From Ascidia mentula (lineage: Eukaryota; Chordata; Ascidiacea; Phlebobranchia; Ascidiidae): a DNA stretch of 64,000 nucleotides. A program made the position numbers and the translations under genes. The notes beneath the pieces are model-generated. The model was not told where the DNA came from, did not search any database, and saw only the letters and a list, made by a program, of their open reading frames with translations. Shown piece after piece: positions 1 to 11,942 of the stretch; positions within the stretch are counted from its first letter, which is position 1; each line of letters begins with the position of its first letter. The stretch is from assembly GCA_947561715.1 (NCBI GenBank), contig OX387200.1, positions 10,728,501 to 10,792,500 of the forward strand, given 5' to 3'.

Positions 1-3000
1 ACTACCTGTACAACGTCAATAAAATCACGTTCAGGACAAAGTAATCGTCGGCTAATGATATGCCCTGTCAAAAACGGAGGTGTCAGTCGGTTTCCATCGT
101 GATTCGCCGTTTTTTTTGTTTTATGTAATCACTGTCTTTCCCTAATCCTATGATGCCTCATTGCGCTTTGATCGCGCAAATTGCCAAAGACTTAAATATG
201 CGTCAAACTTGCCCAGTGGCTCAGGGACATGTTCAGCTCGAATTTATTAGGGCCTGCTGAGTCTCGAATCGTCCAATTAACGCTTCTGTGTACATGTTGA
301 ACATAACTCTGAATTAAGTTCACTCAAGCTGGCGGTGCTGGGTGACGGCAGGAAACATGAGGGTTCTCTTGCGTCATTGTCCGACATTAAGTGACTGTAA
401 TTCGCAAAGCCCAAACGGCGGTTCGCTCTTTAAAGTTTCCGTTGTAAGTTTCGTGAAAGTAGGAGTTTCTGGAAGCGAGCAACAATACGTAAGCTCCACA
501 AGCACTAAGTTTTAACTTTTGCAAAATCAGATAATCTAATGAGCACAGTAAATTAATTGCTATATTTTTGTCAACTTGTCAGTTTTGCGAAAACAAACAT
601 GCGGTAAAAACCAAGTCGACGCTAGAAAAACAATAACATGGTTGTAAATGAAAGTCAGTTTTTTCTGTCTGTAATTTTGGAATACACCCAAACTTATAGT
701 AAACCACAAATTGCTTTATCTGCCACCATTTAATTGTCTTTAATCTCCAAGTAAATCTCCAAAATCGGCAACTTCAATTGTTCATCCATTTTGGCTTGGA
801 TTTTCTCTGGCCGACATTTTCGTATTTGTTGATTGCTTACTAGTGCGGCGCAAAGTTATAATACGATCAAATTTTGGGCAGTGAAAATTGACCCTTTGTT
901 TTCAACCGCCACTTACCGAACAATGGTCGTAATATCATTTCCCGCAATCATGTAGGAAAGTTTATGTAAGGCACGCGATTTCAGGTTGGTTTTGGCCGTT
1001 TACTGCTGGGCCCAGCTGTTAAGAAAATTACATGGGACATTGGAATTTTGTGCGAATTTGATGAACGATGACGTGACAAATGCGTGGTGTATTGGTTTCG
1101 TCGCCCACTGTTGTCACGCACAGATTTCCGAAATACTTTTCCTTGTTGCGTTCACGTGACTACTGGAAATAATATTTTTTCGCACGACAGCAGCCGATTT
1201 CATATAAGAGTAAATTCCATAGAATAAGTAAATAACATGATCGCTTTTTAATGCCAAAACTTTTCCAAAGCTTTACCTAAATGTGAAAAACACTAAGCCT
1301 TAATCTGTCACAGCACAACCGCTCACGAAGTCAAACCATTGTTATTTGTTTTATTCTGATTATATGATCTGTGGAAAATGTATCAGGTGTCTCCACAACG
1401 TGGACAGCGAGGAGTCGGGAGCAAACAATAATGTCGAGAGCATCGAAAGCGATCCCAAAACGTCCGCTCAGCTGTTGTTCGCAAAACTAATCACCTTGTT
1501 AATTCCAATCGCCCAGAACGAGGTCTTATGTTTGGAGCTATTCAATAGCGCCTGTCTAATCACCATCGACGGGCCAAAGTAGCAGTCGCAAACATGTTTA
1601 GCACCCAGGTTTGCGCCGAGGTCTGTTCTTTACATGTCCAAATATCGTGTTTAAGGCTTGGTGGGGGAGCCGGGTCGCCCAGCAAAAAACAGAAAGGGTG
1701 AATTTAAATGTTAGAATGAACTATCAAGGAAGCAGGCGCAACCCCTCTTCGTCTCGTGTCCGAGGCCGAGAACATTCGTTCTCACGCTGTTGAAGAGAGT
1801 GTGGTATAGGGTTATGAATAAAGTCCGTGAGCACTTCGTGTCGCAGCACTTGGCGAGAAACTTGAAGCTCAATAGTCACATACAGATTTGTGTGGAGCAA
1901 GTGTGTTTTAGATGAAAATTTGTTTGATCGAAGAAAATTTTGTCACATTTTTGTAACGAATTTTCTGTTGGCAGATTTAGACCGCAGGATTAGGCTTTGC
2001 CGTTACAATCCTGGTAAAAACGAGAACGACACACTTGTTCTAAATAAAACCTATTTCTTATCACACAACATTGTATATTGAGGTAAGACGTATGAAATGT
2101 TCTCTTGCGATCGATATTTTTGTGCAATCCCGTATTAAAATCTACATTGGTCTACACGTATGTTTCCAATTGATCGCAAAATCCATTTTATTCCCAATTA
2201 AACATTATCATGCATACACAATGCTGGCTAAAATTCATGTTATTGGCTCCCTGTTTTATTTAAATTTTTTTTTTTTGCTTTGTTTTTCAGGTAATATACT
2301 GCCTTTGAAGCATTTTGATCAGGTGAGTACGTATCCATATTACATAATTCTATGTTACTGTAGTGCTGTGTTTATGCGATGTAGATAACTACGCAGAAGG
2401 CGCAATATTTCGCAGTGGCATTCCCAACATTCGAAACCGGCGTTTAGGCAATCATGCGACACAACAACAGTCTATATATAGCGCAGTAACTCGCAGCAGT
2501 GTTAACTACATGATACAACGCCGTAGCAAACTTGTGTCAACTACCGGTTGCCGGAAAGTATGGACTTATTTTCGAGGCCGATAAAAGATCACAGCGCAGC
2601 TAATAGTCGTTGAAAAGTTGCGAGCTGAGCTTGGCACGCCCAAGGAATAATCTTATCAATTCGACACCAGCATATTAGGAGCAACTGGGCCCGACCCTTC
2701 TCCCACGGTCAGCATTGTGTAGGTACAGACTGGATGCTGAGGAATTCAAACCACAATGACACCGAGCTGTGATAATAATCCTTTTCTATCCGCAAATGCG
2801 CCACCCACGCCCCAATTCCTAAAAGATGCATAAATCCTTCCAAATTTATTTTTACCTGTTTGTTAAAATGCCGGGTGTGCCCCGAGACTTTTAACTAGTT
2901 CGAGCTGAGGGATAAAATCAATCAACAAGTTAACTATAATATACGAACTAACATTACCTCATCCATAGAAGTACGTCACTTTTCTCATGTATTGCTTATC

Positions 3001-4180
3001 GTGGTCACGTTTGTTTTGAGTGAAAATCGACATATTTTATTTATCAACATAACGTTATTCTGGCTTGAAAGAAATGAATTAAATTTAGTAACAGCGTTGT
3101 GATCAATCGCAACATACACAAAAGAACATGTCAACGGAGAGTGGTCGACCGTGTCCCTGATATTTTGGCTCCTGTTACTCGACAAAAATTCACGTCCATG
3201 TTTATGAGCGCACCTGAAGTCAGTTCAGAAAAGGAAACATTTGATCATGTGTACAAAATATACGAAACTTGTTGACACATTTTTTTCATACTTTTGACCA
3301 ACACTTCATTCATTCAGACAAGAAAATAGGGTTAGTGCCAATCAGGCATGTAGACGATATGTAAATAGCCCTGAGTGACGTCAAGGAAGTCCGCTTTAAA
3401 ACTGACTTGTCCTAAACACAAAATAATCGTCATAGCCGAATTTTTTCAACTATGTCGGTTAATAGGATAGTGGACTGGCAAGAACATGAAAGAAAGTATG
3501 AAAAAATGCATTACTGCGCAGTGGAGTAGCGATTAAACAGGAGACTGACGTTAGTCAGGTGATGTAACTCAATACGACGTCATTGTCCTGTGACGCCAAC
3601 GCGAGGGATATTTTAAGCGAGTTGCACGAATGAGAAAATAAAGCTAATCTTACTGAGCAATACTGGTTCATTTCTCTTTAAGTGAAGTCAGCACCATTGA
3701 ATGTGACTAAAGTCAGGCTTTCCACAACATTGTCCACAATGTCACCAAACGGCATCACGTTTTTACCCTTCCATACCGTGCTAAAATCCACAAATAAGAA
3801 GTGAGCAACTTTCGTTTGACTGATAGTGATAGTCGTTAGCGATTAACTTCCCAACTTAAGTGTGACTAATCCGATTTTACGCTTCAGTTTCTTTGTATTG
3901 ACGAGATTCTGGCGCAGATTGCGTGACGTATATAAACAAGACAACCGACAATACCATGTCAAAAATTACCAGCCACCATAAGCATTCTTACAAAGCAAAA
4001 AATAGTTTCTTTCGTTTAAATAGAAAACATGGGATTTTATAATTGGTAGCAAGTGATAAAGCACGTTGAAATACGATGTCTTGGGGGTTGAGGCTTTACC
4101 GGGCATCAATCTTTGTAGGGAGATGTCATCGCCGCAACACCAACACGAACTTTTTCGCTTTAAAAAAAAAGGTCTAACGC
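1..4180. other. Intergenic, no recognised gene
   Basis: I recognise no protein or RNA gene here. Short open frames exist, the longest near 1346-1582 (about 78 codons, Cys-rich start and a hydrophobic middle), but none matches a family I know or carries convincing splice structure. The tract holds one exon-like segment (2291-2322), a perfect CRE octamer at 3376-3383 and a TATA-like site next to a TGACGTA half-site near 3923-3935. It could carry regulatory DNA for the peptide gene at 4360. Confidence 0.5.
2291..2322 (+). other. Candidate 32-nt exon
   Basis: A long pyrimidine tract ending TTTTTCAG (about 2262-2290) is followed by 32 nt and then a strong donor, GTGAGTAC, at 2323. This is the pattern of a small internal exon on the plus strand. 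I cannot connect it to a gene, and it could be non-coding or fortuitous. Confidence 0.25.
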
Positions 4181-4181
4181 G

Positions 4182-4219
4182 TATATAATGGCACGACAAG
4201 GCTTAGCTCTCGGTCAGAC
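4182..4219 (+). promoter_or_regulatory. TATA box and initiator-like site of the PTH-like gene
   Basis: TATATAA at 4182-4188 lies 34 nt before the A (4216) of an initiator-like TCAGACT (4214-4220), the usual TATA-to-start spacing. This would give a 5' leader of about 140 nt before the ATG at 4360. An AG at 4351-4352, 7 nt before the ATG, is an alternative leader boundary if the transcript is trans-spliced. Confidence 0.4.
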
Positions 4220-4359
4220 TAACCCTTCGACGGGCACAACGAAGGGTTTGGTTGGAAACGTAAGCCTGGTAAAAGGAAACTGTGCATAGCCATAAAGTGA
4301 CGATCTTTAACAATGTTTTCTTGTAGAAACTTATTTTATAATAAAAATTTAGACACTGC

Positions 4360-5055
4360 ATGATGAATGTTACGCAACTAATGTTCGTTCTTCTGGGAGC
4401 ACTTAGCACAATTGGCGGAATTCTGTCACGAGCTATTCCGTCGGAAGATGAAAACTACGAGAACAGAATAAGGTAAGCAAGCTATGAACTTTTACAAATA
4501 AGACAAGCGAATAATATAAAATCTGGTTCAGTTGAAACCACGAACGTTAAATAAAACCTTTCTTTCTTTTGCAGCAAACGAGCTGTCGCCGATAAAATTA
4601 TTCAGCACAAAATGGCCGAACGTTACCACAACCGCAATCGCAGGGTGCTAATCACCAAAATCCTGGAGACAATTGGCAGTGGATCACAAATGGCGAGCTT
4701 CCCTGAAACAAAACCATCGGCAACAACGTTCACTCCTTCGGAAACTTCGGGCAGTTCAAGCCGGGGTTCAGGGGAGCAGCGCTCCCGTGGCAAGAAGCGC
4801 AAGAACAAAAAGCGAAACCGAACGCGCGACAAGCGAAAGCGAAGAAATAAGAACAAGAGAAACCGAAATCGCCGTCATCTCGTTAACGCCATTGCAGCCT
4901 TGCTAAATAGTGAAGATGGAGAGAGGATCATCGACACAATTGCAGGAGTTGTCGCTCCTGGCCAGGCGGCCGACATTGAGAAGGCCAGAAAAATCATCAA
5001 GGAAACGGCTGATAAATGTGAGTGTCAATTTATCAAGGGACAGAACAACAACTAA
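4360..5055 (+). CDS. PTH/PTHrP-like secreted preprohormone (two exons)
   Basis: Predicted small secreted peptide hormone of 197 residues. Exon 1 is 4360-4472 and exon 2 is 4575-5055; the intron is GT-AG and splits the serine codon just before the Lys-Arg cleavage site. Residues 1-24 look like a signal peptide (MFVLLGALSTIGGIL core), residues 25-38 a short acidic pro-segment, then KR at 39-40. The mature chain starts AVADKIIQHK and runs to NRRVLITKILETIG. Aligned without gaps to human PTHrP it shares A1, V2, H9, R20, R21 and I31, with conservative matches at 4, 7, 24, 27 and 28. R20 and V2 are hallmark residues of the PTH family. A Ser/Thr/Pro linker follows, then a very basic stretch (mature residues about 63-94, KKRKNKK, KRKRRNKNKR) placed like the PTHrP nuclear-localisation region, and a C-terminal tail ending near CECQF. 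In vertebrate PTH and PTHLH, as I recall, an intron also lies just before the KR codons. A fast-evolving basic secreted protein of another family remains possible. Confidence 0.72.
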
Positions 5056-8000
5056 CAATGATACATTCGACCATAAACTGCTCTAACAGCATGTATATCG
5101 AAACAAGGAAGCAGTGTCCAGCATGGGGACAACTTCCGTTTGGCTGAAGCCAAATGCATGTGCTTGGTATCGTTTAAACTCTGCCACGTTGTTAGGAGGT
5201 GGCTATTTTTTATTACTGCGTATTTTGCATGTATACACATTAGCATTGTCCATGTGCATTTCTAGGCCACAGGTAAACGACTGTGGCTCACAGACTTCAA
5301 CAAAGCTTGCTTTGAGAAAACTTTTTCACCTTTATTTGGGACCAACTTTGACCCGATCGCTACAAGTTGGTCGCCTTGATAGTTTTAGATGTAGCTTCTT
5401 TTGACTGCATGTACTGAGTGCCCGCATTATTATTGATATTGACTGCGCTTATACTGCATAACCGCATCATTATGTGCTTTTCGAACAAGTATCGCTCATT
5501 CGAGAGATACTGTTTTTTTATTGGTATAATCTTACCACATTTCTTACTGATCTTTTTTGCATGTTTTCAGCTGATCTAATGTGGTAAATAGCTTATGCTG
5601 TTAATTTATTGGTTCCCACTGACCGATTTAGACTACTTCGCAAATCGGAAACTTGAGACATTGATGCCTTAGACTTGCCATTTTTAATCAACTTAATTTC
5701 AATAATTTACTTGTCAAAATAAATACTATTGAGGCAAACATACAAATGCGGTAGTTCGGCATTAGATTGAGAAGTTGCCTTTTCGAAAACTTCCATTAAC
5801 TTTCGACCACGCGAGTTTCGAGATGCGAATCAACATCATTATCAGCCTTAAAATCTTGTCACATCTCTCGAAATTCATCACTGTGGTCTTGTCAAATAAC
5901 CTCTGCCCTTTGGTGGTGAAAATAGTGTGTTTTTGTAGAGATATGGCCCTAATGTCAATATCATCACCGAACCAAGGTGTCGCTGACCAAAACCGGACAT
6001 ATCATTTTTGGGGAAACTTAAATGGCATCGAATTTCTCACCACATTTGTAGCCGAAGTTTTGTGTTATTTTTTTCGCCAAACCGCATTTCTCAATTTAGA
6101 CGACATTTCGGCATGGAATTGCATGACGGGTGTGTGCATGTTAGTAGAGTAACTTTATTTGTGACTTTTGCACAAGTGTAAATAATTTAATTTATAAGAA
6201 GGGATTTATTTCCCACTTAACAAAAACGACGATTTCATCACGAAATCCGCGTATATCGTGTACAGCATGCTTTTAATAAAACATTTGTGTGAGTAGTCAG
6301 CCAGCAAGTGTTACAAAGTAAACGTCGTTTTTGACCAACAATTTTCTACACAGGAACGAATGTTGAAATTGAAACTCAACTCCCAGTTCTCTTGGAAAGG
6401 AGGGACGAAACGCTGTAGAAGCTTGCTTATTCGTAATAAATATTCTCTCAATGAAGATGAAAAAAAAACATAAGTAAAACTGCAGGATATGTAGTGTCAC
6501 TGCAATTTTATTGAAATCATCATAAGGAAAGTCAACTGCCAACTTATAAAACAACTCCATTTTATCGCAACACATTGCGATCAACTTCGGTAAAAACAAT
6601 TGTGAAATCCTTATATTTAGTGTGGAGGAGTTAAAAACTTTTGCTTGAACTTTTTACACTTATTTTTGCTACTTTCTATTATTTTTATTTTTCATACACT
6701 TTTATTTATTCGCTTATTTAAATATATGTAACTGCACGCTTATAGCACCAGTCACTTGCAACTAAACCATGAAGTATACGATGTACGCCCACACATGGTG
6801 GCAACTAGTTTTCTAAAACACCATTACACACAAAACTACGAACAATTGTGTAAAATCATCACTGATTTTTGTTGTGCGTTCTTTCTGGCTGTACACTATC
6901 TTTTTCGGTTTTTATTTCAATTTTCACTGTTGTTTTTATTGCATTTGAAAAAAATAAAGATACATTCCGATCAAATTACCTCAAATTGCAAATATTCAGA
7001 AATGACAGTTCGGTACGAAGCGCACAATTTAATGTTCAGCTTCCCGCAAAGAAACTTAGATTAATTGTTTGCTTGCAATGACACTGGAACAGTTCCATAT
7101 AAATGAATACAGTTGTACTTTGTTAAATTATCTGCTCAGAAAATAATACTGTTTTAGGTTTTTTAACAGCAAAAATATTAATCAGAAAAATACTATTTTA
7201 TTTAATTACATCCAAATTAATTAATTTTTTTATTTTAGCAAGAACCGCCAATGTCATCTCCAATGATATGTACAGAATTCATGGCAGAAAAATTGTTAAC
7301 ACGGGGTTTCAATTCCTTTTTTTTAACCAAGAAAAGTAAAATGGAGTACGCCACAGACAAATGTCTCGGCGGCAAAAAAATATGAAGATTGTCATCAATA
7401 CCAAGACGGTATCGCCTCTGTGGGAGTGTGACGTGTTCTCGCTCCGTGCTACAATCAGTCGCTTGTTTGATGCACCGACATCTGCTTCAATATCTCATGT
7501 GCATTCCTTTTGAGTACGTATACACAATCAACAAACATCAGTCATTCAGATGTTCCCAGAAATATGTTGGTTAGCCCTAACCTTGCACTTCATTTTCCGT
7601 ATGGTGACGAGGAATTTCCTATTGATCCAATCTAAAACTTTTGTTATTTTTTTTTTATAAATTTATGAAGTTTTTGCTTTTCTTAAATGAAACTGATTTT
7701 TGTTGTAATCTAATCTTTTCAATTTCCATCTTATCGTTTTTATGGAAAAATGTGGGAAGTAATTAAACTTTCTCCTAAATTTACTGATGTGTTATAAATT
7801 TAGAAACCTAAATCTCTGTGGATGAAATTTAGCCTGCAAGTGTCTGAGGAATGAAGAGGTAATTATTTCAAGAGAAACAAGATATCTTCTTGTAAAAGCC
7901 GTGCAGCTCATGCTGTGATCTTTTAATAACACTAGAAATGTTCGCGTGCGCCTGGAACGATGAACGGCCATCATTGGCCGCGTGGAATTAATTGTCACCG

Positions 8001-11000
8001 ACAAAGTTGTTGCATTTCAAGAGTTATCTTTTAATTTTGAATCCATTTGCATTTTTGGATTTTTGGACAAATGTTACGTAAGTCGCGCCTAAAATGTGAG
8101 TTGATCTTATTTCCCCAAAACAGAAGAAGTTGAAAACAAATTGTCTCTTCTATGTTGTAACAAACTGTTGTGCAACAAGTGATATCGCATTTGTCCATGT
8201 TGCCACAGCCGCAAATGGAAGTTTCATTGAAGTAATACCACCAACGTTTCTATCGCCAAATCATGACATTGCAATGTAGGCGAACACGTGACAAATATTT
8301 TGCTTGAAATGGAATCTCTCGGCAGGAGGATGAAAATTGAGAAAAGATGTCAAACAACTCGCACGACGATCTGTTCCAAAAACAAATTGGGTAATGATAA
8401 TACACGGAGATAGGCCAAGATGCATATCAAGGGGCAATAGAAGGTGTTGCTTACGCAAACAAGCATGTTTCTGCAACTTGCAGGAAGAGAAAGTAGTTTT
8501 TATAATCTTTCATGCGCACGGAAGGAGCCGTGATAAAAGTTCAATCAAAAAAGCGGTTTCTTTGTGTCGGACGTGACTAAGTGTTGCACAAAAAGGCATA
8601 AAATACCCAAACCAACAATTCGTTATCATTATTTCAAGTTTTAATATCTGTTTACCAACTTGGAAAATTTAGCTTTTGCAACTTTTATTATTTTGCACTC
8701 AGTTTTTCTTAAATGTGGCCACAAACAGAAGCGAAGGCGCTTTGCAGTGCTCACAACAAATATACCGGCGATTATGGGATGCGGCTTGCGCCATGTTTGG
8801 TCAACTACTTTGTGACGTGCGTCACCTCGCCTTTACAAGTGACGTCGCGCCTGATACAGGAAGTTTTTACTCGCGCACATTCTGTCGCTGAATCAACCCA
8901 TAATTTGTCCAGGCGATTATCGCGTGTCCTGGATTGTTGTGCGTGGCCAGTCAACACTTCGCTGCTATATCCACACCAATCGAAGGCTGCCCTGTCAGGA
9001 TATGGCCTGTCTCATGTTTATTTATCCTTGGAATTTAGCGCCGGGACGAGTGAGGACAAACGTGCGTCTCGCATTGTTTTGTCGTTTGCGAAGCCGATCT
9101 TCCCCTTGGTTTCGGAACGAATTTCCGCTTTTTGCCGACGTGCGTTTCGCCCTTCTACAATTTAACATAACATATTTCTTGCGTGACAGACTTAGCATTT
9201 TGTTCATACGAAATATAAAAACATTTCTCAGGAAATACTGTTTAAATATGTTTGATTAAGCGCTAAGTTTAAACACCACACAAATTCCTCTTCGTTTCCA
9301 GGAAATAGGACCAAACGCTTCAACGCACTTTGCGCCTAAATGCCTTCGGCTCGACAGCTGTGTTTAAACCACATCGATAGTGTAAACTTATTGTCATGTT
9401 TCGTTGAACGTGACTGCTGCCTTGTCTCCCAATCGGCTACTGATTACTTATTATGACGAAACTGTGGACGTGAGGTATTTCCAGCATATTCACACGTGAT
9501 TTCATGAATCAGAGGTTTCGCTCGTATTCGAGATGCCACCGGGTGAACAATTTGTAATATTCGATATGGGAGGACTTACAAAGCCTGATTACGTTACGAC
9601 TGGTGATGAGTTTCACACGAAAATGTATTATTTTGTTTTTAGCATAAACATTTAAAATCTAGAGTGCGTCTTTTTTTACTACGATTGTGTCATTTTTTAA
9701 GCACATTTATTCTAGTCAGAATAACGTCATCATGTTTTATGTCCAACTAAAAACGTCAAGGTCAATAATATTATCATAAACAGTTTTTGAAAATGTAAAG
9801 TCATGTAGTGACGCTTTTTAGGAAAAATGAGGGGCATACCACGCGTCAAAACATCGGAAGCGTACTTGCGTCATACTCGCGACTGACTACCTTGGGGGCA
9901 ACATCAATGTAGTCAGTTTTCCCATTATTAACACAATGGTTAGACAGGCAACAATCTTATCTTATTATTCCCGACTTTGGTAAATATTGGGCATTGTTTG
10001 AGTTTATTTTGATTTCGACAATGCGATGAAAAGTTTTGTACTCGCGCTCACCAACATGGCAGTAATTTTGAAAGTCGCCCCATGTTATTATGTTATCACT
10101 TAAGGTTGACGGAAGTTTATGTAAGTGAATTTGGCAGATTAGTCATCAGAAATCACGTACGTAACAACAACCCGAAATGACCAACGCGAGGTTCCCTGGC
10201 ACGCGAACTGATAGCAACTGTATGTAGTTGTAATGTTGTTCTTAGCACAAAAGTCACTATACGTTTGTTCCATTCAAAACATGTTCAGCTGCGTAAAAAC
10301 GACTACAAAATTCAATGTTTGGACATTTACGTAAAAAATTGGTCGCATTATGTAATTAGTTTCCAAGCAAAGATATTTTTTCCAAACTTCTGTGATGGCG
10401 TAGAAAGATATTTGGTTGCTCCCATTTCGTACCCTTGTGGAAACTGTTTAAAACGTCGGGGAATTTAACTTATGTTGCTCCGACGCGACACCCCTGGTTC
10501 GAAAAATAAAATCACACTGGACCACCGTATCTCTACCACATGTACTTCGAAGGATCTCAATCAACTTTGCTTACGCAGAAAAAAATGCGACTCGTCCGCC
10601 TTTTTTCAATTGCCGAATCTAAAGTCCTATCTGCCAAAACTGAGTTAGTTGATGAGCGGTTGTAGACAAAAAATGGTCGCGTGCACCTTCTTGCGAAATT
10701 TTAATACCCTACCCCTGAAAATTGTGCAAATATTTAAAAAGCGCACTGCAAGTAAGTGATTTATTGGTACCCACGTCGACTTACGAAATTTGGACAAGTT
10801 TATGCTGGTGCGTTGTGCCATGAAGTGTTTAAATAAATCTCAAAATATATTTATAGCTTTATAGCGAATAGCTTTGGTCTGTATGCAAGTTGTGTCCATA
10901 ATATTTCATGGTTCATGATTTATTGGGGTTGTGGTCCACGTCCCGATTACTACAATTTAATGTTTGGCCAAAACTGGTCTGACAAACGACCTTTCATCTC

Positions 11001-11337
11001 CGTGATGCATCGCGTACCTTGAGCCATTCTACGTAGAACAAACACCATAGCAAAGTCAATCATTGACCTGAGTGCATTGCTCCTAAAACTGATTGTATAA
11101 CCGGGCGGATCCGACATTTGCACTGCCAAGCTAGCGGTGTAATTTTCTACATCATGCATTACACAGCGTGGAAAGAAATATATTAAAAGACGGGTTTTTT
11201 TCGGGTAGCAATAGCTGGTGCAAAGATTGTCGGATTTAAAATAACTCCGTGCGGTTCAAAATATTGTTGGTAGGAATCGGTGGTTGGAGTATAAAGTAGC
11301 GAGGTCTTTCGTGCAATTGAATGCATGTATAAGGTTG
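5056..11337. other. Intergenic, no recognised gene
   Basis: Six kilobases without a recognisable protein or RNA gene. Several open frames of 100-150 codons occur (5775-6152, 6297-6599, 8713-9165), but their translations look like translated AT-rich or mildly GC-rich non-coding DNA and show no domain I know. The stretch around 8760-9180 is richer in G, C and CpG than its surroundings and could be regulatory. Confidence 0.45.
5718..5723 (+). terminator. Candidate poly(A) signal for the PTH-like gene
   Basis: First clear AATAAA on the plus strand downstream of the stop at 5055, implying a 3' UTR of about 680 nt. No other evidence ties it to this gene. Confidence 0.25.
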
Positions 11338-11340
11338 CTT

Positions 11341-11451
11341 TTTTTTACCAAAATTTCGGTAAGAAATTTCGGGTTGTTATAAAATGTAAAATAACGCTTT
11401 TGTTTTAGGCCAATTTGTTTGCAGGAGCTATTTTCATAGAAACTGCCCTTG
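11341..11451 (+). pseudogene. Duplicated SLC5 exon3/intron/exon4 fragment
   Basis: This segment repeats the end of exon 3, the short intron 3 and the start of exon 4 of the downstream SGLT gene (12571-12696), including the GGTAAG donor and the TTTTGTTTTAG acceptor. It has small deletions inside the intron and a few substitutions. Similarity stops after ACTGCCCTTG and no other SLC5 exons are seen nearby, so it is an isolated, non-functional gene fragment about 1.2 kb upstream of its source. Confidence 0.8.
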
Positions 11452-11627
11452 ATATATAAGGCTGCTTTTAGGGTTTTTATGAGTCAAGAAAATGTTAAAT
11501 ATGAGGAAATGTATAAAAATATATGTTGCGATCAAGGCACATGCAGGAAAAATTCAACCTATATCCGTAACTAACATAAACGGAGTTCAATTTCTTCAGT
11601 TTGTCGTGTCTGTCTCTGATCTATGAC

Positions 11628-11805
11628 TATATGCTTGCTTGTGCACTGCTTTTATAAGAGACTGACTGTCAAACAACTTTATTCGCACGAGCTTTCGCGA
11701 GATTGACTGCACCTGATGAAGCGAGATCAATCTCGCGAAAGCTCGTGCGAATAAAGTTGTTTGACAGTCAGTCTCTTATAAAAGCAGTGCACAAGCAAGC
11801 ATATA
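11628..11805. repeat. Perfect 79-bp inverted repeat with 20-nt loop
   Basis: Arms 11628-11706 and 11727-11805 are exact reverse complements; the loop is 11707-11726. A 12-bp direct repeat, ATAAACGGAGTT, lies at 11576-11587 and 11803-11814 and could be a target-site duplication around the insertion. The loop side contains CTGATGAAG followed by CGAAAG, a motif seen at the ends of many animal repeats. It sits about 140 bp upstream of the SLC5 start codon. Confidence 0.9.
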
Positions 11806-11942
11806 AACGGAGTTGGACTTTTATAAGTTTTGATATTTTTCTTGTTGTTTGGTAATGGTTTTTTTTTGCTACAATATTTCATTTCTTTTACTATTACGCA
11901 TCAGCGAGCTAGTTTTATTGTCATATCACTATATACGTAATA

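Noticed and set aside
1346-1582. 78-codon open frame with a Cys-rich start
   Set aside because: No family recognised and no convincing splice partners; kept only as a note in the intergenic entry.
4623-4856. Arg/Leu-rich minus-strand frame opposite the hormone gene
   Set aside because: It is the antisense shadow of the basic region and of exon 2.
8713-9165. 150-codon open frame
   Set aside because: No recognisable domain, overlapping frames are also open, and the local base composition is raised in GC, which makes stop-free runs likely by chance.
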